From the NCBI RefSeq assembly GCF_000024925.1, contig NC_013521.1, positions 4,030,001 through 4,094,000 on the forward strand: a stretch of DNA of 64,000 nucleotides. The letters run 5' to 3'. Of this stretch, positions 55,637 through 64,000 are shown in pieces; position 1 is the stretch's first letter; every line of letters starts with the position of its first letter. This DNA is from Sanguibacter keddieii DSM 10542 (GTDB taxonomy: Bacteria > Actinomycetota > Actinomycetes > Actinomycetales > Cellulomonadaceae). The position numbers were made by a program, and so were the translations under genes. Under the pieces are notes generated by a model. It saw nothing but the letters and a program-made list of their open reading frames with translations, had not been told where the DNA came from and did no database searches.

Positions 55637-58600
55637 ATGCCGAACCCCGCCCTGCCCGTGCCCGGACTCACCGTCCGCCCCACGCACGACAGGAGGGGGC
55701 GACGACGAGCCCGCACCGTCGCCGTGTCGCTCATGCTGGCGCTCGTCGGGATCACCCTCCCGCCCGTCACCGCGGTCGCCGCCGACGAGCCCGCCCCGGT
55801 CGTCGTGACGACGCCCGCTGCCCCTGAGGACGCGACCACCCCAGCCGCAGGCGACGACGCCGCGGCCACGGAGGGCTCGGAGGGCACCGAGGGCGCAGCA
55901 CCCTCCGAGGACCTCCCGGCGGACGACGACGCAACCGACACCGAGGGCACCGAGGGCACCGCCGCAGACGGCACCGCCGACACCACGGGCACCGACGAGG
56001 CGCCCGCCCCGCAGCGACGTGACGTCGGTGCGCTCGCCGTCGACGACTCCGACGTGGCGATCACCAAGACGAACGACGTCGACGGCCCGCTCACCCCGGG
56101 CACCGAGTTCGTCTACGAGATCACCGCGCAGTGCTCCGGCCTCACGGTCGACTGCGTCAACGCGACCGTGACCGACGTGCTGCCCGAGGGCCTGGAGTGG
56201 ACCAGCCTGCCGACGAGCTCGTCGACCTACGAGGTCGACTTCGACCCGGCGACGCGCACCCTCGTCATCACCTTCGTCGCGCCGCTGCAGGAGCCGGCCG
56301 GCGAGAAGGGCCTCGGTGCGGGCACCGCGGTCAACCTCGAGATCGGCATGCGCCTCCCGGCAGACACCCCGGTGCTCGACGGCACGGTGATCTCCAACAG
56401 CGCCACCATCGTCGCCGACAACGCGCTCACGCAGGAGGACACCTCCGACCTCACGGTCTCCGTCCCCCGTGTCGTGCGCCCCGTCGCCACCAAGAGCTGG
56501 GCCGGCCCCGCGAACATCGCCGGCAACAAGACCACCAGCACCATCACGCTGGGTGTGCGGAACAGCTCGTCGAGCTCCACGTCGATCACCGAGCTGAGCA
56601 TCACCGACAGCACCCCGGCGACCTTCGAGCACTTCGACCTCACCTCGGCGACCCTCGTCGCACTGCCCGCCGGCGCCACGAACGCCCAGCTGTTCGTGAC
56701 GGTCGGTGGCCTCGAGGTCCCCGCCGGCTCCCTCAGCGCGCCCGGTGCCTTCACCCTCCCGGACGGGGTCGACGCCGCCGACGTCACCGGCGTCCGCGTC
56801 GCCTTCGACGCGGCCGGTGCCCCGCTCCCCTACGACGCGACCGGCGGCACCGTCGAGCTCGGCATGGTCCTGCGCGACACGCTCCGCTCGACCGACGAGC
56901 CGCTCAAGCCCGCCAGCCGGCTGAACGTGGAGAACTGCGCCGTCCCCGGCGCGGTCGACGACGTCGACGGCACCCCCGTCGCGGCAGAGGGCACCCCCGC
57001 CTGCGCACCGACGCGCATCCTGCCGGACACGGTGGTGGTCGGCGCGGACAAGGCGTACTTCGCCGACACGAACGGGGACTTCGTCCGCTCCGACCTCGAG
57101 GAGTTCGCCGTCTTCGGCAAGAGCTCCCCCGTGAGCGCCATCGTCACCGCCACCAACCTCTCGCCCTTCGAGATCGGCACGCTCACCATCCAGGACCCGC
57201 ACCCGGGCCTGGCCAGCGACCGCTTCGACCTGCTCGACGTCACCACCGTCCGGGTCGAGCTCCCGCAGGGCGCCACGAGCGCGGTCCTCGTGGTCACCTA
57301 CGACGACGGCTCCGAGGTCGAGAAGACCTTCAGCGCCGACGGTGACCGCCCGGTGGCCGTCGACGGTCTCCGGGTCGCCGGCGTGACCGTCACCTTCACC
57401 GGGGTCGACGCCGACGGGGCAGCGACCATCGCCGAGAACGCAGCGGGTCGGCTCAAGCTGCACGGCACGCTCAACGACCTCGTGACGCGGGAGAACCTCC
57501 CGGACGGGCTCACCCGCAACTGCGCCGCGGTCACGAGCCCGGCCATCGCCGCCGACGCGACCGGTGCTGGCGCGGCCGAGGCCTGTGCCGACCTCGTCGT
57601 CGAGGACCCCGACCCCGTGCTGAACGGCGTCAAGACCGTCGGCCAGACGAGCGTCCCGCTCGGCCAGCCGATCCCCTTCGCGCTGCAGGCCGCCAACAAC
57701 GGCAACGTGGTGCTGGTCAACCCCTCCATCGTCGACCCAGCCACCGACGCCGACGGCGTGCCCGTCAGCGGCGCGGCCAACCCCTTCACCGCGCTCCGTC
57801 TCACCGGCGCGACCGTCGACAGGTCCCCAGGCACCCCTGCCGTCGCGCTCGAGGTCTACGACCCCGACGCCGCGCAGTGGGTCGCCTACGCCGGGGCGTC
57901 CGCCGAGCTCCTCGAGCGCGTCACCGGGGTCCGCGCCCGCATGCTCGGTGAGCTCACGCAGAACAGGTCCTTCACGCTGCACCTGACCACCGAGCGCCGC
58001 GACGACACCGTCGACGGCGTCGAGATCACCAACTGCTACACCCCCACCGCCGACGGCTACGTGGGCACCGCGGCCTGCTCCCCGAACATCCGCACCGAGC
58101 CCGCCGCGGCCGGCGGCAGCATCAACAAGCTCATCGACCCGGGCACCCTGCCGCGCTGGGTCCCGGGCCTCGCCCAGCAGACCGCCGTGGTCCAGCTGAC
58201 CGCCAAGAACTCCGGCAACATGAGCATGAGCATGCTCGAGCTGACCGACGCCGACGCGGACTTCTTCGACGCCATGGACCTCGTCGGGTTCCCGACGAAC
58301 GGCCTGACGATGCCCGCCGGCGCCGACCGCGCCCAGGTCGACGCCCTCGTCGACGGCACGTGGGTCACCGGCGTCCCCCGCGGGAGCCGGACCGCCGTGC
58401 TCCCGGCCGGCGTCACCGCGTCGACCGTCACCGGGCTGCGCATCACCTTCACTTCGACGAGCGACGTCAACGACGGGTACACGCTCACGCCGTGCGCACC
58501 CACCGCCGACTGCGGCGGCACGGTGAGGTTCACCGTCAGCCCCCGTCAGCACCCGCGCAGCGACGCGGCCGGGGAGATCCCGACCGAGCACGCCAACACG

Positions 58601-61495
58601 GTGAGCGCGCGCTACCGCACGCTCCTCAACACCGTCGACGGCGACCCGAGCGACGTCCCGCCGGTCTCGGCGACCCTGGACCTCGTCGAGGGCACCTCGC
58701 AGCTCGCCGTCTCCAAGACGCCGAGCTCGTCGATCCGCCCCGGTGAGACGGCCCCGTTCCGGCTCACCGTGACGAACACGGGGCAGTCGAACATCGCCGA
58801 CCTCGTGGTCAAGGACCTCCTGCCCGTCGGGCTCGAGCTCGACGAGACCTTCGTCGGCGACGGCGGCCAGCCCTTCAAGGTCGTCAGCACGGTCGTGCCC
58901 GACGGCACGCCCCCCGTGCCGAGCCCGGTCTTCACCACGACCCTCGACGGCGAGCGCACCGCCGGCCTCGAGTGGGACTTCTCGACCGGCGCCGACGGCC
59001 AGCCGTGGCTGCTCGCACCGAGCGCCCGGCTCACCGTCGAGATCCAGGTCCGGCTCGAGCCGGGCGTCGTCACCGGCCAGGTGGTCACCAACACCATGGG
59101 GGCGACCGGGACGGCTCCGTCCTTCCAGTGCGCCGGCACGTCGCAGACGGACGGCGCCTTCGGCGAGGGCACCTACTGCACGGCGAGCGCCGGGGTGACC
59201 GTCGTGGGTGGCGCGTCGTTCAGCGCCCGCAAGTGGGTCGCCGGCACCGTCGACCTCGGCTGGTACAACACCCGGACGCGGACGAACGTCGAGGTGGGCG
59301 GACCGCAGTGCCCGTCGCGCGTCGGCCCTGACAGCGTCCTGTACACCGCGTTCCCGTGCATCGCCCTCGTCAACCCGGGCGACGACTTCCAGTACCTGCT
59401 GCGCCTGGTCAACGCCGGGACCGAGTCCACCACCAACATGCGGGTCGTCGACCGGTTCCCGGTCGAGGGTGACACCGGCGTGACCATCAACCGCCAGCGC
59501 GGCACGCAGTGGACCACGCGCCCGGCGCTGGCCACGGAGCCGGTGCTCAGCGGGCCGGGCGTCATGACCACCCGGTACACGAACGCCAGCACCATCTGCA
59601 CGGCCGACCTCGCCATGGGCGGGGCCGGTTCGAACGCCGCACGCTGCGCCCCCGGAGACTGGGACGCCCCGTTCTCCCGCGACGTGACCGCGGCGTCCAT
59701 GGACGTCGTGTTCCCGACCCCGCTGGTCCCCGGTGCCGCCGTCGACATCACCTTCTCGATGTCCTCACCGGTCGACGCGACCGAGGTCGCGACCCCGACC
59801 GTCGCGTGGAACTCCTTCGCGCACGCCGAGACGACCCTGCGCGGCGGCAACCCGAACGTGCTCCCCGCCACCGAGCCCATCCAGGTCGGCGTCGGCCTCA
59901 TGTTCGGCCAGATCGAGATCACCAAGGAGATCGGCGAGAACCCGTACGACCTCCCGCTCGACGCCGTGTCCTTCGACGTCCAGGTGCAGTGCACCATCGA
60001 CCCGGTCGGCGGCGACGTCCGGACGGTCCGCGACGAGGTCTACAGCGTCTCGGTGGACAGCCCGCTGACCGTGAGCGGCATCCCCTCGGGAGCCGAGTGC
60101 CGCGTGTGGGAGCTCGACGCCCACGGCGCCAGCGGTGACGCGACCGAGACCGACCCGGTCGTCGTGACCATCCCGGCCGACGCCTCGGGCGTGGCCAGCT
60201 CGACGACCGTGACGATCACCAACGACTTCTCGACCACGAGCCTCGCGCTCGTCAAGGACGTCGTCGGACGGGCCGGCCTGCACGCGCAGACCACCTACCC
60301 CGCCTCGGTCACCTGCACCTACGACGGTGCCGTGGTCACGGGCTTCCCGCAGGCCGTGACCATCAGCTCGGTCGAGCAGACGCTCGTCGACGTGCCGTCG
60401 GGAGCCGAGTGCTCGGTCGTGGAGACCAACCCGGGCGGTGCCAGCAAGGTCACGTACGGCGCCGGGACGGACGTCTCCGAGCCGACCCCGACCGTCGCGG
60501 GCGAGACCGCCACGCTGCAGGTCGTCAACGAGTTCCGCGCCGGGTCGCTCGTCGTCGCCAAGGACTTCACCGGTCCTGGTGCCGAGGGCCTCACCTACGG
60601 TCCCTTCGTCTTCTCGGTGGTGTGCTCGCTCGACGGGCGCGCCGACGCCGTGACGACCGAGATCGTCGTCGAGGGCGACGGTGCGGGCACCACGCTCTAC
60701 TCCGAGCCCCTCGAGGGTCTGCCCGTGGGCGCCGAGTGCGTGGTCTCCGAGACGGGCACCGGCGGCGCCGACACGACCCCGGCACCGGTCACGGTGACCA
60801 TCCCGGACGTCGTCGACGACGTCGAGCAGACCGTCGTGGCCGGGTTCACGAACGTCTTCTCGGCGGCGACCCTCGACCTCACCAAGCTGGTCGACGGTGA
60901 CGCCGCAGAGTCCGAGGCCGTGCTCGGCTCGGTGTTCACCGTGCTGGTCACCTGCCAGGTCGAGGCGACGGACGGCACACGCCTCACGCTGCTGGGGGCG
61001 TCTGCCGAGATCATGGGCGGCGAGACCCTCCGCCTGGTCGACGCCGACGGCTCCGACGTGCTGCTGCCGAACGGCACACGCTGCTTCGCGGCCGAGACCG
61101 AGACCGGTGGTGCGACGGCCGTGACCATCGAGGCGGACTCCTACGAGACCGCCGTGGTGGTCGGCGCGAGCGACGAGGTGCAGGAGATCGGCCTGACGGT
61201 CGTCAACACGTTCACGACGCCCCCGCCGCCCGTCGACCCGGGCACCGTCGACCCGACCGACCCCGCGACGCCGGGTGAGCCCGGTGAGCCAGCCGAGGCC
61301 GGGACCGACCCGAGCACCGACGGGGCCGTCCCGCCCGCCGACGCCGAGGCCGGCAGCGGGTCCGGCGGCCTGCCGGTGACCGGTGCAGACGTCGTCTGGG
61401 TCAGCGCCCTCGCGCTGCTCCTGCTCGGCGCCGGAGCGGTCCTCGTGGTCCGCCGCCGCCAGACGGCGGAGACCGACGGGGCGCACCGGGGGTGA
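55637..61495 (+). CDS. Giant LPxTG-anchored surface protein (DUF11/DUF5979-like repeats)
   Basis: Secreted protein of 1952 residues. The signal segment (VAVSLMLALVGITLPPVTAV) ends near AVAAD. Residues about 55-130 are acidic Thr/Glu/Asp low complexity. DUF11-type domains follow, for example VAITKTNDVDGPLTPGTEFV (about 137) and LAVSKTPSSSIRPGETAPF (about 1025). Four C-terminal repeats of about 105 residues start at EITKEIG (1430), SLALVKDV (1534), SLVVAKDF (1636) and TLDLTKLV (1744), each with a GAEC or GTRC cysteine motif. A Pro/Asp-rich spacer leads to LPVTG (about 1911), helix and RRRQ. ATG 55637 gives the signal peptide. Probably a fimbrial or adhesin-like stalk; no sortase is nearby. Confidence 0.85.
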   Translation: MPNPALPVPGLTVRPTHDRRGRRRARTVAVSLMLALVGITLPPVTAVAADEPAPVVVTTPAAPEDATTPAAGDDAAATEGSEGTEGAAPSEDLPADDDATDTEGTEGTAADGTADTTGTDEAPAPQRRDVGALAVDDSDVAITKTNDVDGPLTPGTEFVYEITAQCSGLTVDCVNATVTDVLPEGLEWTSLPTSSSTYEVDFDPATRTLVITFVAPLQEPAGEKGLGAGTAVNLEIGMRLPADTPVLDGTVISNSATIVADNALTQEDTSDLTVSVPRVVRPVATKSWAGPANIAGNKTTSTITLGVRNSSSSSTSITELSITDSTPATFEHFDLTSATLVALPAGATNAQLFVTVGGLEVPAGSLSAPGAFTLPDGVDAADVTGVRVAFDAAGAPLPYDATGGTVELGMVLRDTLRSTDEPLKPASRLNVENCAVPGAVDDVDGTPVAAEGTPACAPTRILPDTVVVGADKAYFADTNGDFVRSDLEEFAVFGKSSPVSAIVTATNLSPFEIGTLTIQDPHPGLASDRFDLLDVTTVRVELPQGATSAVLVVTYDDGSEVEKTFSADGDRPVAVDGLRVAGVTVTFTGVDADGAATIAENAAGRLKLHGTLNDLVTRENLPDGLTRNCAAVTSPAIAADATGAGAAEACADLVVEDPDPVLNGVKTVGQTSVPLGQPIPFALQAANNGNVVLVNPSIVDPATDADGVPVSGAANPFTALRLTGATVDRSPGTPAVALEVYDPDAAQWVAYAGASAELLERVTGVRARMLGELTQNRSFTLHLTTERRDDTVDGVEITNCYTPTADGYVGTAACSPNIRTEPAAAGGSINKLIDPGTLPRWVPGLAQQTAVVQLTAKNSGNMSMSMLELTDADADFFDAMDLVGFPTNGLTMPAGADRAQVDALVDGTWVTGVPRGSRTAVLPAGVTASTVTGLRITFTSTSDVNDGYTLTPCAPTADCGGTVRFTVSPRQHPRSDAAGEIPTEHANTVSARYRTLLNTVDGDPSDVPPVSATLDLVEGTSQLAVSKTPSSSIRPGETAPFRLTVTNTGQSNIADLVVKDLLPVGLELDETFVGDGGQPFKVVSTVVPDGTPPVPSPVFTTTLDGERTAGLEWDFSTGADGQPWLLAPSARLTVEIQVRLEPGVVTGQVVTNTMGATGTAPSFQCAGTSQTDGAFGEGTYCTASAGVTVVGGASFSARKWVAGTVDLGWYNTRTRTNVEVGGPQCPSRVGPDSVLYTAFPCIALVNPGDDFQYLLRLVNAGTESTTNMRVVDRFPVEGDTGVTINRQRGTQWTTRPALATEPVLSGPGVMTTRYTNASTICTADLAMGGAGSNAARCAPGDWDAPFSRDVTAASMDVVFPTPLVPGAAVDITFSMSSPVDATEVATPTVAWNSFAHAETTLRGGNPNVLPATEPIQVGVGLMFGQIEITKEIGENPYDLPLDAVSFDVQVQCTIDPVGGDVRTVRDEVYSVSVDSPLTVSGIPSGAECRVWELDAHGASGDATETDPVVVTIPADASGVASSTTVTITNDFSTTSLALVKDVVGRAGLHAQTTYPASVTCTYDGAVVTGFPQAVTISSVEQTLVDVPSGAECSVVETNPGGASKVTYGAGTDVSEPTPTVAGETATLQVVNEFRAGSLVVAKDFTGPGAEGLTYGPFVFSVVCSLDGRADAVTTEIVVEGDGAGTTLYSEPLEGLPVGAECVVSETGTGGADTTPAPVTVTIPDVVDDVEQTVVAGFTNVFSAATLDLTKLVDGDAAESEAVLGSVFTVLVTCQVEATDGTRLTLLGASAEIMGGETLRLVDADGSDVLLPNGTRCFAAETETGGATAVTIEADSYETAVVVGASDEVQEIGLTVVNTFTTPPPPVDPGTVDPTDPATPGEPGEPAEAGTDPSTDGAVPPADAEAGSGSGGLPVTGADVVWVSALALLLLGAGAVLVVRRRQTAETDGAHRG

Positions 61496-61592
61496 CCCTC
61501 GCGCGGGGCGCGACCAGCGCCCCGCGCGACGTGGCTCGCGGGACCGGGCAGACTCGAGGGGAGACCGTCAGCCCCTGCACGAGGAGGACCCC

Positions 61593-62441
61593 ATGCCCAG
61601 CACCATCGCCGTGACCGGTGCGACCGGAGCCGTCGGTGGTGCCGTCGCCCACCTGCTCTCCGAGGCGGGGATCGCGCCGCGGCTCGTGGTCCGCTCCCCC
61701 GAGCGTGCGCCGTCGCTCCCCGACGCCGAGGTGGTCCAGGCGACCTACCGCGACGGCGCCGCGGCGGAGGCCGCGCTGGCAGGGGTGGACGTGCTCTTCA
61801 TGGTGTCGGCGTCCGAGAGCAGCGACCGGGTCGACGAGCACCGGTCCTTCATCGACGCCGCAGCCCGCGCCGGGGTGCAGCACGTGGTCTACACGTCGTT
61901 CCTCGGGGCTGCGCCGGACGCCGTCTTCACGCTCGCCCGGGACCACTGGTTCACGGAGGAGCACCTGCGCGCCTCCGGCATGGGGCACACGATCCTGCGG
62001 GACTCGTTCTACCTCGACTTCCTGCCGATGCTCGCGGGGGAGGACGGCGTGATCCGCGGACCGGCCGGCCAGGGGCGTCTGGCTGCCGTGGCCCGCGAGG
62101 ACGTGGCCCGCTCCGCGGCCGTGGTGCTCCAGGACCCGGCGGCGCACGCCGGGCAGACCTACGAGATCACGGGCCGCGAGGCGCTCACCGTCCCCGAGGC
62201 CATCGAGGTGATCCGCGAGGTCACCGGGCGCGGGCTGCGGTACGTCGACGAGACCGTCCCGGAGGCCTACGAGTCACGTCGCGTCTACGGCGCGCCGGAC
62301 TGGGAGGTGCACGCCTGGGTGTCCACGTACACCGCGATCGCGCAGGGCCAGCTCGCCACGATCACCGACACGGTCGAGCGCCTCACCGGGCGCCCGCCGC
62401 TCACCCTCCGCGAGCTGCTGAGCCAGAGCCGGGCAGCCTGA
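61593..62441 (+). CDS. NmrA/QorB-like NAD(P)-dependent oxidoreductase
   Basis: A 282-residue atypical short-chain dehydrogenase: TIAVTGATGAVGGAVAHLLS (about 4-23) is the nucleotide-binding motif. SSESSD-like DVLFMVSASESSDRVDEHRS and VQHVVYTSFLGAAPDAVFTL match NmrA/QorB-type quinone oxidoreductases. The usual YxxxK catalytic pair is not evident, as in many NmrA-like proteins. It acts in the cytoplasm; the substrate is unknown. ATG 61593 follows GAGGAGGACCCC. It converges with the epimerase gene across a 21-base gap. Confidence 0.85.
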   Translation: MPSTIAVTGATGAVGGAVAHLLSEAGIAPRLVVRSPERAPSLPDAEVVQATYRDGAAAEAALAGVDVLFMVSASESSDRVDEHRSFIDAAARAGVQHVVYTSFLGAAPDAVFTLARDHWFTEEHLRASGMGHTILRDSFYLDFLPMLAGEDGVIRGPAGQGRLAAVAREDVARSAAVVLQDPAAHAGQTYEITGREALTVPEAIEVIREVTGRGLRYVDETVPEAYESRRVYGAPDWEVHAWVSTYTAIAQGQLATITDTVERLTGRPPLTLRELLSQSRAA

Positions 62442-62462
62442 CGACAGCAGCACGAGCCCTCC

Positions 62463-63455
62463 TCAGCGGTAGGACTCCGCGAGCCGGCGCAGGCCCTCGT
62501 CGACCGTGACGGTCGGCTGCCAGCGCAGGTCGCGGCGCGTCCGGCGCTGGTCGAACCAGTGCGCGGTCGAGAGCTGCTCGGCGAGGAACCGTGTCATGGG
62601 CGGCTCGTCGGCGCCCGGCCGGACCTTCCAGCCGGCCTCGACGGCCGAGCCCGCGGCGCGCGCCACCCCGGCCGGGACGCTCCACCGCGGCGGCTCGACG
62701 CCCGCGGCGCGGCAGATCCCGGCGAGGAGCTCCGCGACGGGGCGCGGCTCGCCGTTGGTGACCACGTAGGCCTGGCCGTGGACCTCGTCGACGACGGCGA
62801 GGGCCGCGACGATCGCGCCCGCAGCGTTGTCGACGTAGGTCGAGTCGATGAGCGCGGCGCCGTGCCCGAGGACCGGCAGCCGCCCCGCGCGTGCCCGCTC
62901 GACCACGCGGGCCACGAGCTGGGTGTCCCCCGGGCCCCAGACGAGGTGCGGGCGGACCGCCACGACGTGCAGCGCGGAACCGTCACGTCCCAGGGCGAGG
63001 AGCTCGGCCGAGGCCTTGGTGCGCGCGTAGTCGCCGCGGGCCAGCGCCGGGTCGGCGGGGCCGGCGTCGTCCCCGACGATCGAGTCCCCGTGGTGGGCGA
63101 CCGACGGTGACGACACGTGGACCACGCGCCGCACCCCGGCGGCCTCGGCGGCGTCGAGGAGCGTCCGGGTGCCACCGACGTTGACCCGCTCGAAGTCGGC
63201 CGGGTCGCCCGCGAGCGACACCTTCGCGGCGAGGTGGACCACCGCATCGACGCCGTCGACGGCTCGCGCCACGACGTCCGGGTCGGTGACCGACCCCAGG
63301 ACGTCGGTCGCACCGGCCGTGCGGCTCGGGGTGCGCTGCAGGGTGCGCACCTCGTGCCCCTGGTCGAGGAGCTCGCGGACCACGGCCCGGCCGAGGAACC
63401 CGCTGGCGCCCGTGACGAGCACGGTGCTCGGGGGCTGCACGTCGTGGCCGGTCAC
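62463..63455 (-). CDS. oleD: NAD-dependent 3-beta-HSD/epimerase-family oxidoreductase, OleD-like
   Basis: Extended SDR of 330 residues: VLVTGASGFLGRAVVRELLD binds NAD(P), VVHLAAKVSLAGDPADFERV and VNVGGTRTLLDAAEAAGVRR are family motifs, and VVHVSSPSV with ARGDYARTKASAE supplies the Ser/Tyr/Lys catalytic set. The sequence and its coupling with an AMP-ligase resemble OleD, which reduces 2-alkyl-3-ketoalkanoic acids in long-chain olefin biosynthesis. GTG 63455 overlaps the upstream stop as GTGA, so the two are co-translated. The OleD role is inferred from neighbourhood and similarity. Confidence 0.75.
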   Translation of the reverse strand: MTGHDVQPPSTVLVTGASGFLGRAVVRELLDQGHEVRTLQRTPSRTAGATDVLGSVTDPDVVARAVDGVDAVVHLAAKVSLAGDPADFERVNVGGTRTLLDAAEAAGVRRVVHVSSPSVAHHGDSIVGDDAGPADPALARGDYARTKASAELLALGRDGSALHVVAVRPHLVWGPGDTQLVARVVERARAGRLPVLGHGAALIDSTYVDNAAGAIVAALAVVDEVHGQAYVVTNGEPRPVAELLAGICRAAGVEPPRWSVPAGVARAAGSAVEAGWKVRPGADEPPMTRFLAEQLSTAHWFDQRRTRRDLRWQPTVTVDEGLRRLAESYR

Positions 63456-64000
63456 GGCGTCGTCATCCGTCCTCCGGAGAGCACTCCCTCGGCCCACGCA
63501 GACAGGCGGCTCCGGTCGATCTTCGAGTTGTGGCGCACGTCCGTCGGCAGGTCGGGCACCACGAGGACCGCGGCGAGCGGCTCCGGGCTCAGGGCCCGGA
63601 CGTCGGCGGCGACCTCGTGCGGCGCGAGGCCCGGCCGGCGTGCACGGTCGACGGTCTCGACGACCGCGACGAGCTGCTGGGTGCCCACGGGACCGACGCC
63701 CACGACGCCGGCGCGTGCCACCAGCCGTGACGACTCCACGGCCTGCTCGGGGGCGACCGGCGTCACGACGCCGTGCGCGGTGACGACCACGTGCGCGAGG
63801 CGCCCCTCGACCCACAGGCGCCCGTCGGCGTCGAGGTGCCCGACGTCCCCGGTGCGGTGCCAGCGGAGCCCGTCAGGGGCAGCCGGGCCGTCGACCGCGC
63901 GGCTGGAGTGCTCGGTGAGCCAGAGCCTGTCGTAGCGGTCCTTGACGTGCGGGGCGGCCACGACGATCTCGCCGGTGACGTCCGCCGCGTCCGTGAGGTC
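63452..64000 (-). CDS. oleC: AMP-dependent synthetase/ligase, OleC-like, C-terminal part (runs off right edge)
   Basis: The last 182 or so residues of an adenylate-forming enzyme. LRWHRTGDVGHLDADGRLWV contains the conserved TGD core, followed by EGRLAHVVVTAHGVVTPVAPE, and near the end VRHNSKIDRSRLSAWAE with the catalytic lysine position. GDVGHLDADGRLW and the HNSKIDR ending resemble OleC beta-lactone synthetases of olefin biosynthesis more than ordinary acyl-CoA ligases (which have PRTATGKI-type ends). The N-terminal domain lies outside the window. It is followed by the oleD-like gene with a GTGA overlap. Confidence 0.7.
   Translation of the reverse strand, partial: DLTDAADVTGEIVVAAPHVKDRYDRLWLTEHSSRAVDGPAAPDGLRWHRTGDVGHLDADGRLWVEGRLAHVVVTAHGVVTPVAPEQAVESSRLVARAGVVGVGPVGTQQLVAVVETVDRARRPGLAPHEVAADVRALSPEPLAAVLVVPDLPTDVRHNSKIDRSRLSAWAEGVLSGGRMTTP

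Noticed and set aside
55595-58591. Leftward open frame of 998 codons opposite the giant surface protein
   Set aside because: Antisense to a protein with clear signal peptide, repeats and sorting signal; translation is Gly/Arg/Val low complexity.

Overview
The window is a G+C-rich chromosomal segment with tightly packed genes, frequent ATGA/GTGA start-stop overlaps, GTG starts and strong third-position GC bias. Gene content suggests a Gram-positive actinobacterium, most likely Micrococcales near Cellulomonas, Sanguibacter or Oerskovia. The evidence is C5-pathway heme genes with HemA, LPxTG-type surface proteins, CsoR, a DtxR-type iron box, cysteine-free ribosomal paralogues and an F420-reductase-like protein. 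The genus is inference. I saw no insertion sequence, phage, integron, CRISPR array, rRNA or tRNA, and no gene-free stretch longer than 300 bases.

1-8.2 kb: tetrapyrrole block. A partial hemA runs leftward. hemE and hemY/cgoX, then hemC, hemD, hemB and hemL, run rightward, covering glutamyl-tRNA to uroporphyrinogen and on to the oxidase step. No ferrochelatase or coproheme decarboxylase is visible. 8.3-12 kb: an ABC-2-type exporter pair, an HdeD/DUF308 protein and a small membrane protein. 12.1-18 kb: a copper locus (csoR, a CopZ-like HMA protein, copA) with two CsoR-like operators. It is interrupted by a sortase-anchored repeat protein whose gene is flanked by two near-identical hairpins. 18-25.5 kb: an overlapping four-gene ABC/regulator operon, a small surface protein, a CPBP protease, a TetR gene divergent from a catalytically altered RibD homologue, and a second DUF308 protein.

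25.7-35.5 kb: a flippase/LPG-synthase-like protein with a degenerate kinase-like middle, a YibE/F transporter with a metal-ligand-rich N-terminus, a sugar porter, HU, an RlmG/RsmC-like methyltransferase, an acyltransferase-like membrane protein and an F420-reductase-like protein. 35.6-40.5 kb: a siderophore ABC importer (two FecCD permeases and a lipoprotein) under a 16/19 DtxR/IdeR box, then an AraC regulator and an anti-sigma-like ATPase. 40.5-45.8 kb: an MFS transporter with a LacI protein that is only a DNA-binding domain, divergent from a full LacI regulator across a perfect palindrome. Two membrane proteins follow, then a methionine aminopeptidase divergent from an XRE regulator.

45.9-48.6 kb: a zinc-starvation unit of six ribosomal protein genes (bL32, bL36, bL31B, uS14, bL33, bL28), divergent from a COG0523-like protein without a P-loop, with a Zur/Fur-like palindrome between them. 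48.5-55.4 kb: an EamA exporter and LysR pair, a GH43-like enzyme, a large LuxR regulator and a cyclase-fold protein. 55.6-61.5 kb: a 1952-residue LPVTG surface protein. 61.6-64 kb: an NmrA-like reductase and an OleD/OleC-like pair running off the right edge.
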